Origin: Ruminococcus sp.
GTDB taxonomy: Bacteria; Bacillota; Clostridia; Oscillospirales; Ruminococcaceae
Assembly (NCBI GenBank): GCA_017543595.1
Contig: JAFYFU010000002.1
Location: forward strand, 1 to 39,992
Reading direction: 5' to 3'
Length of the DNA: 39,992 nucleotides
A program made the position numbers and the translations under genes. Shown one piece after another: positions 1-7,539 of the stretch. The stretch's first letter is position 1, and every line of letters starts with the position of its first letter. The notes beneath the pieces are model-generated. The model searched no databases. It was not told the origin of the DNA and saw only the letters and a list, made by a program, of their open reading frames with translations.

Positions 1-1410
1 AAAACAAGATTTGCTCCCTCACCTACGGGATTCATGCATATCGGAAATTTAAGAACAGCACTCTATTCATACCTTGTGTCAAAATCTCAGGGCGGTAAAT
101 TCGTTCTGCGAATAGAAGATACAGACCAGGTAAGGCACGTTGACGGTGCGGAGGAAGTTATCCTCAAAACCCTCGAAATGACAGGCATAGACTACGATGA
201 AGGTCCTTATGTCCAGAGCGAAAGACTTGACATTTATAAAGAATATGCCGATAAATTAATAAAAAGCGGTCACGCTTATTACTGCTTCTGCACACCCGAA
301 AGACTGGAATCCCTCAAAGACGAAAAAGGCATAGGCGGTTATGACGGTCACTGCCGTAATCTCACGGAAGAAGAAGTCAGGAAAAATCTCTCTGACGGTA
401 TCCCTTATGTTATCCGCCAGAAAATGCCCGATACAGGTACTACTTCATATATTGACGAAGTTTACGGAGAAGTTTCAATAGACAATTCCGAACTCCGTGA
501 CCAGATTATGATAAAGGCTGACGGCTACCCGACTTATAATTTCTGTCACGTTGTTGATGATTATTTAATGGGTATAACACACGTTGTAAGAGGAAACGAA
601 TATCTCACTTCAACCCCGAAATACTGCCTTTTGTATGACGCTTTCGGCTGGGAAAGACCTCATTATGTTCATCTGCCTCTGCTTATGGGCAAGGACGCAG
701 ACGGAAATGTTTCAAAGCTTTCAAAGAGACACGGTGCTGTAAGCTTTCAGGATTTAATAAATGACGGCTATCTCCCCGAAGCAATTGTTAATTATATTGC
801 TCTGTTGGGCTGGTGTCCGAAAGACTCAAATCAGGAATTTTTCAACATGGAAGAATTAAAAAATTCTTTCTCCCTTGACGGTTTAAGCAAGTCCCCTGCC
901 GTATTTGACTACGAGAAATTAAAATGGTTCAATTCGGAATACATAAAGAAATTGCCCGATGAGGACTATAACAAAATAATGCTCCCCATACTCGAAAAAT
1001 TATGCCCCGAATATATAAACATTGAAAAGCTTGCCGTTCTTCTTCATGGAAGAATCGCTGTTTTCAGCGAAACGGAAGAAAGAATACAGTTTGTTCTTTC
1101 AAGGCTTGATATGGACAGTTCGCTATACGTAAACAAGAAAAACAAGACTACTGTTGAACTCTGCAAGCAGATTCTCGAAGAAACTCTCCCGATTCTTGAA
1201 AATCTCAATGACTGGAATAATGACAGCCTTTTCGCACTCCTTAAAGAATATTCCGCATCAAGCGGTATAAAAGCGGGTGCTGTTATGTGGGCGGTAAGAA
1301 TCGCCGTTGCCCGTCAGGGAATAACTCCCGGCGGTGCTACCGAATTAATGGAAGTTTTCGGAAAAACCGAATCCATTGAGAGAATCAAGCTCGCCATAAG
1401 CGAAATATAA
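1..1410 (+). CDS. gltX: Glutamate--tRNA ligase (GluRS), 5' end cut by window edge
   Basis: Class I aminoacyl-tRNA synthetase that charges tRNA with glutamate in the cytoplasm. The frame is open from base 1 (reading KTRFAPSPTGF before the first internal Met at base 34), so the true start lies just upstream and probably only a few residues are missing; 469 residues are in the window, close to the usual 480-500. The class I HIGH motif is seen as HIGN about residue 13 and the KMSKS-type loop as KLSKRHG about residue 238. The Met at base 34 cannot be the start because the conserved FAPSPTG strand lies before it. A hairpin terminator follows directly. Identification is secure from motifs; whether it is discriminating (Glu only) or also charges tRNA-Gln cannot be told here. 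Confidence 0.96.
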   Translation, partial: KTRFAPSPTGFMHIGNLRTALYSYLVSKSQGGKFVLRIEDTDQVRHVDGAEEVILKTLEMTGIDYDEGPYVQSERLDIYKEYADKLIKSGHAYYCFCTPERLESLKDEKGIGGYDGHCRNLTEEEVRKNLSDGIPYVIRQKMPDTGTTSYIDEVYGEVSIDNSELRDQIMIKADGYPTYNFCHVVDDYLMGITHVVRGNEYLTSTPKYCLLYDAFGWERPHYVHLPLLMGKDADGNVSKLSKRHGAVSFQDLINDGYLPEAIVNYIALLGWCPKDSNQEFFNMEELKNSFSLDGLSKSPAVFDYEKLKWFNSEYIKKLPDEDYNKIMLPILEKLCPEYINIEKLAVLLHGRIAVFSETEERIQFVLSRLDMDSSLYVNKKNKTTVELCKQILEETLPILENLNDWNNDSLFALLKEYSASSGIKAGAVMWAVRIAVARQGITPGGATELMEVFGKTESIERIKLAISEI

Positions 1411-1416
1411 AAGTTA

Positions 1417-1448
1417 TTGCCCCGTCCTCTCGGACAGGGCAATTTTTA
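1417..1448. terminator. Intrinsic terminator shared by gltX and convergent purL
   Basis: An 11-bp stem (TTGCCCCGTCC against GGACAGGGCAA, one C-A mismatch) with a 4-base loop, then a T-rich tract. It lies 6 bases after the gltX stop and just before the purL stop on the other strand. In the purL direction the tract after the stem is A/T-mixed, so it should work best for gltX. Confidence 0.75.
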
Positions 1449-1456
1449 TTGTTTTA

Positions 1457-4400
1457 TTACTTAAAGTAAGCAACTCCGCTTTCAAAGATTTTCTGGTCTT
1501 TTTCTCCGGGAACGTTCTTGCAGATATAAGTTCCCTTACGTTCCGAGTGACCCATTTTTCCGAGTACCCTGCCATCGGGAGAAGTTATTCCCTCGACAGC
1601 TTCCATTGAAGTATTGGGATTGTAGTGTATATCCATTGTCGGGTGACCCTTTAAGTCAACATACTGTGTGGCAATCTGTCCGTTGTTTGCAAGTCTCTGA
1701 ATAAGCGATTCGGGTGCTACAAAACGTCCCTCGCCGTGAGATATTGCAACGCTGTGGATATCTCCCACTTCGCAGCCGTAAAGCCAAGGAGATTTATTTG
1801 AGGCGATTCTTGTATTTACCATCATTGACTGGTGTCTTGCGATTGTGTTAAATGTAAGCGTTGCGGATTCGTCCGTCATATCGGTTATTTCGCCGTAGGG
1901 TACAAGTCCGAGCTTTATCAGTGCCTGAAAACCGTTGCATATTCCGAGCATAAGTCCGTCACGGAATTTAAGCAAATCGTGAACGGCGTCCTTTATTTTG
2001 GGATTCCTGAAAAATGCCGTAATGAATTTACCGCTTCCTTCGGGTTCGTCACCGCCGCTGAATCCGCCGGGAATCATTATAATCTGTGCATCTTTTACAG
2101 CCTTTTCAAAGACATCAACCGAGTCCTCTATATCGCCTGCGGAAATATTTCTGATTACAATGGTCTGAGCCTCTGCGCCTGCTTTTTCAAAAGCACGTGC
2201 GGTATCGTATTCGCAGTTTGTTCCGGGGAATACGGGGATAATTACCTTAGGCTTTGCGGTCTTTATTGCCGCACTTCTGCGTTCCTCGTTCTTGTAGCTG
2301 TAAGTTTCGGGCTTTGCCTCGGTAGTTTTTATTCTGCACGGGAATACGGGTTCAAGCTTGCCCTCCCATACTCTTTGGAGGTTGTCAAGGCTTACGATAT
2401 AGTCAAGACCTCTTATCATGTACTCATCGCTTGTCTTACCGATAAGGTTTTCGCCCTCCTGAACATCTCCGTCAAGTTCGATGATAAATGAACCGTAGCA
2501 GGGCTTAAAGAGTTCATGTGAAGAAAGTCTCTTGCCAAATACAAAGCCGAGTTTGTTTCCGAAACACATTTTTACGATACCTTCGGCATTTCCGCCGTAG
2601 CCTGCCGTCCATACTGCCTTTGCCCTGCCGTCCGATATAATCTTTTCAACCTGTTCAAAGCAAGCCTTAATGCTGTCGAATACGGGGAGTCCCTTTTCGT
2701 CATATTCGGGAGTTATAAGTATAACGTTGTCGCCTGCATCTTTAAATTCCGTTGAAACTATCTTATCAGCCTTTGCCGTTGAAACTGCAAAAGAAACAAG
2801 CGTGGGCGGTACGTCTATATCTTCAAAAGTACCTGACATTGAATCTTTTCCGCCTATTGAACCGCAGCCGAGTTCAAGCTGTGCCTTGAAAGCACCGAGG
2901 AGTGCTGCCATAGGCTTGCCCCAGCGTTTCGGGTCGTTCTTGGTTCTCTCAAAATATTCCTGGAATGTCAGCCAGCATTTTTTATAAGTTCCGCCTGCCG
3001 CAACGACTTTTGCTATTGATTCAACAACGGCAAGCATTGCACCGTGATAAGGGCTGTTTGACGATATATCGGGATTGTAACCCCAGCCCATAAGCGAACA
3101 GGTATTTGTTTCGCCGTCAAGTACGGGGATTTTCGCAGCCATAGCCTGTGAGGGTGTCATCTGATATGCTCCGCCGAAAGGCATGAGGACTGTTCCTGCT
3201 CCGATAGTTGAATCGAATTTCTCGATAAGACCTTTCTGCGAACATACGTTGAGATTTCCCATAAGTTCCGTCCATGAATCGGCTGTATTGCTCAGACAGC
3301 TCATTTTGAGCTTTTCGGGTGCTTCAACGGTTATATCGGTAAACTTGGGCGCACCGTTTGAATTTAAAAATTCTCTTGAAAGGTCAACGATTGTATTTCC
3401 GTTCCAAATCATTTTAAGTCTTGGTTCGTCAACAACATCTGCGACAACAGTGGCTTCAAGGTTTTCTTTCTTTGCTTCTGCGAGGAATTTGTCCAAATCT
3501 TCGGGAGCAATAACGACAGCCATTCTCTCCTGTGATTCGGAAATAGCTATTTCAGTACCGTCAAGACCTTCATATTTCTTGGGAACGGCATTGAGGTTTA
3601 TTATGAGTCCGTCCGTAAGTTCTCCGATTGCAACGGAAACACCGCCCGCACCGAAATCGTTGCAGCGTTTTATCATTGAAGTAACTTCGGGATTTCTGAA
3701 AAGTCTCTGGAGTTTTCTTTCTTCGGGGGGATTGCCTTTCTGGACTTCCGCACCGCAGCTTTCAAGGGATTCAAGAGTATGAGACTTTGAAGAACCTGTT
3801 GCACCGCCGCAGCCGTCACGACCTGTCTTTCCTCCGAGAAGTATTACAATATCGCCTGCAACGGGTCTTTCACGCCTGATATTTTCAGCGGGGGCAGCAC
3901 CGAGAACCGCACCTATTTCCATTCTCTTTGCGATATAGCCCGGGTGATATACTTCTGCAACGTGACCTGTTGCAAGACCTATCTGGTTGCCGTATGAACT
4001 GTAACCGTTAGCTGCACCGACTGTTATTTTTCTCTGGGGGAGTTTTCCCTTTATGGTATCCTCAACGGGAACAAGAGGATTTGCCGCACCTGTCACACGC
4101 ATAGCCTGATATACATAGGAACGTCCCGAAAGCGGGTCACGGATTGCTCCGCCGAGACAGGTAGCCGCACCGCCGAAAGGTTCGATTTCCGTGGGGTGGT
4201 TATGGGTTTCATTTTTGAACATGAGAATCCAGTCCTGTTCCTCGCCGTCAATGTCAGCCTTTATCTTTACGGAGCAGGCATTTATTTCTTCGCTTTCGTC
4301 AAGGTCGGGAAGAAGTCCGTCAGCTTTGAGTTTCTTTGCGGCAATAGTACCCAAATCCATAAGAGTTATGGGCTTGTCGGTTCTGCCGAGTTCCTTACGG

Positions 4401-5161
4401 ACATTTATATACATATCATAGGTATCTTTTACATACTGTTCATTGATATCGACTTTGTTTATGTTTGTGAGGAAAGTCGTATGACGGCAATGGTCAGACC
4501 AGTATGTATCAATCATTCTTATTTCTGTTATAGTGGGGTCACGCTTTTCCGTATTGCGGAAATAATCCTGACAGAATTTTATATCGTCATAGTCCATCGC
4601 AAGACCGAACTTGTCAATAAATGCACGGAGACCCTTTTCATTGAGATTGATGAAATTTTCAAGAGTCTCAACAGTTGTCGGAATATCATAATTTGATTCA
4701 AGAGTCGTGAATCTGTCAAGAGTAGCCTCACGACTTTCAACAGGGTTGATTATATAAGCCTTTATGCGGTCAAATTCCTCATCTGTTATATTGCCCTCTA
4801 TGAGATATATCCTTGCATTTCTGACACGGCATCTTTCGCCCTGTCTGAGAATCTGAATACACTGCTGACAACTGTCGGCTCTCTGGTCGAACTGTCCGGG
4901 GAGATATTCAACTGCGAATACTCTTTCGCCGTAAGAAGGTTCGGGCATTTCCCTGTAAACCAAATCAACGGCAGGCTCTGAAAATACGGTGCTTATGGCA
5001 GCCTCGAAATCTTCTTCCGAAAGCTTGTCTGCATCATAGCGGTTGAATATCCTTACATTTGTGACATTCAGTCTCAAAGCCGTTTTGATGTCATTGAGGA
5101 CGGATTGTGCCTCAACGGCAAATTCCTTTTTCTTTTCTACATAAATTCTGAATACGGACAT
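1457..5161 (-). CDS. purL: Phosphoribosylformylglycinamidine synthase, single-chain type
   Basis: Catalyses the ATP- and glutamine-dependent conversion of FGAR to FGAM in purine synthesis. At 1234 residues it is the long single-chain form, with synthase halves followed by a C-terminal class I glutamine amidotransferase domain (about residues 985-1230) that shows the start strand IPVFPGTNCEYDTARA, the nucleophile motif GICNGFQ and a late HSERKG segment. The synthase part shows DTYWSDHCRHTTF and KNETHNHPTEIEPFGGA typical of the family. The start is placed at MSVFRIYVE because GGAGG lies 5 bases before it; an ATG 12 bases further up overlaps that ribosome site and is unlikely. It lies downstream of mtaB on the same strand, separated by two tandem hairpin elements and a fragment. 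Confidence 0.96.
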   Translation of the reverse strand: MSVFRIYVEKKKEFAVEAQSVLNDIKTALRLNVTNVRIFNRYDADKLSEEDFEAAISTVFSEPAVDLVYREMPEPSYGERVFAVEYLPGQFDQRADSCQQCIQILRQGERCRVRNARIYLIEGNITDEEFDRIKAYIINPVESREATLDRFTTLESNYDIPTTVETLENFINLNEKGLRAFIDKFGLAMDYDDIKFCQDYFRNTEKRDPTITEIRMIDTYWSDHCRHTTFLTNINKVDINEQYVKDTYDMYINVRKELGRTDKPITLMDLGTIAAKKLKADGLLPDLDESEEINACSVKIKADIDGEEQDWILMFKNETHNHPTEIEPFGGAATCLGGAIRDPLSGRSYVYQAMRVTGAANPLVPVEDTIKGKLPQRKITVGAANGYSSYGNQIGLATGHVAEVYHPGYIAKRMEIGAVLGAAPAENIRRERPVAGDIVILLGGKTGRDGCGGATGSSKSHTLESLESCGAEVQKGNPPEERKLQRLFRNPEVTSMIKRCNDFGAGGVSVAIGELTDGLIINLNAVPKKYEGLDGTEIAISESQERMAVVIAPEDLDKFLAEAKKENLEATVVADVVDEPRLKMIWNGNTIVDLSREFLNSNGAPKFTDITVEAPEKLKMSCLSNTADSWTELMGNLNVCSQKGLIEKFDSTIGAGTVLMPFGGAYQMTPSQAMAAKIPVLDGETNTCSLMGWGYNPDISSNSPYHGAMLAVVESIAKVVAAGGTYKKCWLTFQEYFERTKNDPKRWGKPMAALLGAFKAQLELGCGSIGGKDSMSGTFEDIDVPPTLVSFAVSTAKADKIVSTEFKDAGDNVILITPEYDEKGLPVFDSIKACFEQVEKIISDGRAKAVWTAGYGGNAEGIVKMCFGNKLGFVFGKRLSSHELFKPCYGSFIIELDGDVQEGENLIGKTSDEYMIRGLDYIVSLDNLQRVWEGKLEPVFPCRIKTTEAKPETYSYKNEERRSAAIKTAKPKVIIPVFPGTNCEYDTARAFEKAGAEAQTIVIRNISAGDIEDSVDVFEKAVKDAQIIMIPGGFSGGDEPEGSGKFITAFFRNPKIKDAVHDLLKFRDGLMLGICNGFQALIKLGLVPYGEITDMTDESATLTFNTIARHQSMMVNTRIASNKSPWLYGCEVGDIHSVAISHGEGRFVAPESLIQRLANNGQIATQYVDLKGHPTMDIHYNPNTSMEAVEGITSPDGRVLGKMGHSERKGTYICKNVPGEKDQKIFESGVAYFK

Positions 5162-5171
5162 AATTACCTCC

Positions 5172-5266
5172 ATTTAAAATCGTCGATTTTCGCCTTTTGT
5201 GGCTTGCCATTTCATTCACTTCGCTGACGCTCCGTTCATTCTCATGGCAAGGGCGAAAATCTCCTC
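5172..5266 (-). repeat. Type A hairpin element, copy 1 upstream of purL
   Basis: A 95-bp unit joined directly to the purL ribosome site. In purL sense it starts GAGGAGATTTTCGCC, has an outer stem (GATTTTCGCC with GGCGAAAATC) and an inner stem (CTTGCCAT with ATGGCAAG), a purine-rich loop with GAATGAACGGAGCG, and ends GACGATTTTAAAT next to GGAGG. Nearly identical to the next unit. Confidence 0.9.
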
Positions 5267-5362
5267 AAATTAAAATCGTCGATTTTCGCCTTTTGTGGCT
5301 TGCCATTTCATTCACTTCGCTGACGCTCCGTTCATTCTCATGGCAAGAGCGAAAATCTCCTC
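5267..5362 (-). repeat. Type A hairpin element, tandem copy 2 upstream of purL
   Basis: Second tandem unit, about 96 bp, differing from copy 1 by a single base in the stem (AAGGGCG versus AAGAGCG) and small changes at the junction. The GAGGAG motif at its distal end and at the junction between units is shared, so the array reads SD-like motif, element, SD-like motif, element, SD. Confidence 0.9.
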
Positions 5363-5390
5363 AAAATAAAATCATTGATTTTCGCCTTTT
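5363..5390 (-). repeat. Truncated third copy of the type A element, containing the mtaB stop codon
   Basis: Only the gene-proximal end of a unit remains: AAAAGGCGAAAATC followed by a variant of GACGATTTTAATTT (here AATGATTTTATTTT). The mtaB reading frame runs into it, so the last residues (KGENQ) and the TGA stop of mtaB come from this fragment. Confidence 0.7.
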
Positions 5391-6697
5391 AATATGCCAA
5401 GACAACAGTCATGACAACCCTCTATTATTTTAACATAAAATATATAATTTTGCAAGCTTTTTTCGGGATTTCCTTTCGGGACTTTTATAAGCGTGTAATC
5501 GGGTGCGTGACCCTGATGAAATTCCGCAGAATTTTCCCTTTCAAAAAGCACTGGGACGGTTTTTCCGACTTGTCTTTCAAGATATTCCTCACGGAGTTTT
5601 TCTCCGAGGGCTTTCATGCGGTCTGCTCTCCGCATTTTTATATCTTTCGGAACTTGTTTCATTTTAGCGGCGGGAGTGCCTTTTCTCGGTGAATACTGAA
5701 AGACATGAATCTTTGCGAATCCGACTTTTTCGGCAAATGCGAGGGATTCTTCAAAATCCTGTTCTGTTTCTTCGGGGAATCCCACCATTATATCTGTCGT
5801 AAAGCTTGCATTTGGGAAATATTCAAGAATTTTCCTTGTCAGTGAGTAATACTCATCGGGATTATATCTCCTGTTCATGGCTTTCAGAGTCCTTGCACAG
5901 CCGCTCTGTAATGACAGATGAAACTGCGGACAAAGCTTTTCAATTTTTGAAAGTCTTTCAAGGTCTTTGTCAAGTATCATTTCAGGTTCAATTGAACTCA
6001 GGCGTATTCTTTCAATGCCGTTTATTTTTGAACATTCCTCAACGGCGTCCGCAAGGCGCAGATTGTATTCTTTGCCGTAAAATGCAAGATTTATTCCGAC
6101 AAGAACTATTTCCTTGTGACCTCTTTCGGCAAGCATTTTCACTTCATTTCCGAGAACGTCAAGGGGCTTTGAACGGCATCTTCCCCTTGCATATGGGATT
6201 ATGCAGTATGAACAAAAGCAGTTGCAGCCGTCCTGAATCTTCACAAATGCCCTTGTATGGCTGAAAGACGATTCATATTCCGTTATCTCGAAATCGTCAT
6301 GGTTTCCGTAGGGAATAATCTCCGATATTTTATTTTTGTTTTTAATAAATTCAATAACGAGATTGGGAATATTTTTTCTGTCTTTCGTACCCGTTATAAT
6401 ATCCGCTTCGGGGATTTTTTTATCAATATCGGGGTCAGCCTGCGGCAGACAGCCCGTAAGAACTATAACCGAATCGGGGCAGTCTTTTCTTGCCTTTCGG
6501 ACGGCATAAAGGGACTTGCTGTCGCCCGAACCCGTAACCGTGCATGAATTTATAAGTATTACATCTGCGGAATTTTTATCCTCACAGACTTCAAAGCCTG
6601 CCGAAATAAAACCGCTCCTCATGCACTCCGTTTCATATGAATTTACTTTGCAGCCGAAAGTCATAAAATAAACTTTATACGTATTTGAAGTCGTCAA
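5372..6697 (-). CDS. mtaB: tRNA t6A37 methylthiotransferase MtaB
   Basis: Radical SAM enzyme that adds a methylthio group to t6A at position 37 of tRNAs reading ANN codons. The N-terminal domain shows the MtaB hallmark MTFGCKVNSYETE and further cluster cysteines in NSCTVT and LTGCLPQ; the radical SAM site is CNCFCSYC (CxxxCxxC) in DGCNCFCSYCIIPYARG; a TRAM-type tail follows. Length 441 residues fits the family. The start is a TTG, not an ATG: AGGAGG lies 7 bases upstream, and the next Met (residue 11) would cut into the conserved first strand. Both termini touch repeat-derived sequence: the start region resembles the end of a type A element, and the stop lies in a truncated copy. Probably co-transcribed with purL downstream. 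Confidence 0.93.
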   Translation of the reverse strand: MTTSNTYKVYFMTFGCKVNSYETECMRSGFISAGFEVCEDKNSADVILINSCTVTGSGDSKSLYAVRKARKDCPDSVIVLTGCLPQADPDIDKKIPEADIITGTKDRKNIPNLVIEFIKNKNKISEIIPYGNHDDFEITEYESSFSHTRAFVKIQDGCNCFCSYCIIPYARGRCRSKPLDVLGNEVKMLAERGHKEIVLVGINLAFYGKEYNLRLADAVEECSKINGIERIRLSSIEPEMILDKDLERLSKIEKLCPQFHLSLQSGCARTLKAMNRRYNPDEYYSLTRKILEYFPNASFTTDIMVGFPEETEQDFEESLAFAEKVGFAKIHVFQYSPRKGTPAAKMKQVPKDIKMRRADRMKALGEKLREEYLERQVGKTVPVLFERENSAEFHQGHAPDYTLIKVPKGNPEKSLQNYIFYVKIIEGCHDCCLGILKGENQ

Positions 6698-6709
6698 ATT
6701 TGCACCTCC
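6683..6709 (-). repeat. Remnant of a type A element at the mtaB start
   Basis: In mtaB sense this reads AGGAGG, then GCAAATTTGACGACTTCAAAT. The latter matches the gene-proximal end of the elements elsewhere (CACAAATTTGACGACTTTAAAT at 17571-17591), but here the hairpin is absent and the AGGAGG sits on the other side. The TTG start of mtaB lies within the match. Inference: an internally deleted element now forms the translation start. Confidence 0.45.
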
Positions 6710-6910
6710 TCATAAGCCTTAATTTGAATTTTAATTGTGAATTTAAAATATCACTTTTTTATCATCATATTTACTATATTTTATCATGTTTATAATGCAC
6801 AAATTTCACAAGTATTTTTTATGCACTGTAAATAATTATTGTTTTGACTAAAATATATCAATCAAGTAATATCTATTATGTACTGATTTTACGAAATTGC
6901 CTTTTTCCCC

Positions 6911-6939
6911 TTGACAAAGGCAAAAATAAGTGCTATCAT
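6911..6939 (+). promoter_or_regulatory. Sigma-A promoter of the HPr-like gene
   Basis: Perfect -35 TTGACA (6911-6916), 17-base spacer, -10 TATCAT (6934-6939). It predicts a start near 6946 and a leader of about 310 bases before the HPr-like gene. The stretch 6710-6910 before it is AT-rich and shows no gene. Confidence 0.8.
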
Positions 6940-7013
6940 ATAGTTGCGGTCAGGGAAAGCCGCAAGGAGATTCTCAGAAGAAGATATAAACGAGAAAAAA
7001 CAAAACACACCAT

Positions 7014-7047
7014 TGACATTCACCCTTCCCAAAGGGTGCAAGTGTCA
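7014..7047 (+). promoter_or_regulatory. Leader hairpin before the HPr-like gene
   Basis: Two stacked stems: TGACA with TGTCA (7014-7018 and 7043-7047) and CACCCTT with AAGGGTG (7021-7027 and 7032-7038). No T-tract follows, so it is not a terminator. Function unknown; it lies directly upstream of the composite repeat. Confidence 0.45.
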
Positions 7048-7053
7048 GAAACC

Positions 7054-7242
7054 AGGAGGAAATTTTTGCCCTTGCCGTATGAACGAACGGAGCAAAGGGG
7101 GGTTGGGGGGAATAAGCCGCCCCTTGAATCGGGAATGAACGGAGCGCAGCGGAGTGAATGAAGATTCAAGCACCAAAGGGCGGCTCCCCCCATTCAAAAT
7201 AAAAAAGCAAGCCCCAAAAGGCAAAAATTGACGACTTTATTT
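7054..7242 (+). repeat. Composite element: type B G/C hairpin nested in a type A element
   Basis: Starts at AGGAGGAAATTTTTGCCCTTG and ends with AAGCCCCAAAAGGCAAAAATTGACG-type sequence joined to AGGAGG at 7243, the outer type A arms. The loop region holds a different hairpin (about 7096-7200): GGGGGG 7105-7110 pairs with CCCCCC 7186-7191, GCCGCCC 7116-7122 with GGGCGGC 7178-7184, and CTTGAATC 7123-7130 with GATTCAAG 7163-7170. Its loop carries the GAATGAACGGAGCG and GGAGTGAATGAA motifs also found in type A loops. Confidence 0.8.
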
Positions 7243-7256
7243 AGGAGGTAACAATT

Positions 7257-7487
7257 ATGACAAAGGCAACAATCATGCTCACAGCCATTAACGATGTAAA
7301 GGATTTCGTAGGCATCGTCATGAAGTACGATTACGACATTGACCTCATTTCGGGAAGATACGCAGTTGATGCAAAATCTATCATGGGTATTTTCAGCCTT
7401 GACCTCACAAAGCCTATCGAACTCAATGCTCACACAGATGACGCTGACAAGTTCCTCAAAGAAATTGAAAAGTACATCGTAAAGTAA
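7257..7487 (+). CDS. HPr-like protein without the active-site histidine
   Basis: A 76-residue protein with the size and pattern of the PTS phosphocarrier HPr. The regulatory serine region is well kept (KSIMGIFSLDL, Ser41 at the place of HPr Ser46), and the ends fit the open-faced beta sandwich. The usual GxHARPA motif that holds the phosphorylated His15 is absent: the equivalent stretch reads INDVKDFVGIVMKYD. It therefore cannot accept phosphate from enzyme I at that site. By analogy with Crh of Bacillus (which lacks His15 but keeps Ser46) it might serve as a regulator through a serine kinase; this is inference. The start has AGGAGG 8 bases upstream. It stands alone, with its own promoter, a long structured leader and a strong terminator. 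Confidence 0.8.
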   Translation: MTKATIMLTAINDVKDFVGIVMKYDYDIDLISGRYAVDAKSIMGIFSLDLTKPIELNAHTDDADKFLKEIEKYIVK

Positions 7488-7504
7488 GACAAAATAATAT
7501 TTAA

Positions 7505-7537
7505 GGACTGCCGCAGAAATACGGCAGTCTTTTTTTG
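7505..7537 (+). terminator. Intrinsic terminator of the HPr-like gene
   Basis: Perfect 8-bp stem GACTGCCG (7506-7513) with CGGCAGTC (7522-7529), 8-base loop, then seven Ts. It ends just before the convergent pyrB stop. Confidence 0.9.
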
Positions 7538-7539
7538 TC

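Noticed and set aside
1832-4696. Several plus-strand frames of 76-219 residues within purL
   Set aside because: Shadows of the purL codon pattern; no motifs.
5172-5390. CRISPR array
   Set aside because: The units are nearly identical over their full 95 bp, so there are no unique spacers, and similar units occur alone elsewhere.
5197-5433. A 78-residue reading frame across the repeats upstream of purL
   Set aside because: It is only the translation of tandem type A elements (the same 25-residue string twice); no ribosome site.
6844-7161. A 105-residue frame and a shorter one in the HPr-like leader
   Set aside because: They run through the leader hairpin and the composite repeat, have no ribosome site, and one begins before the promoter.
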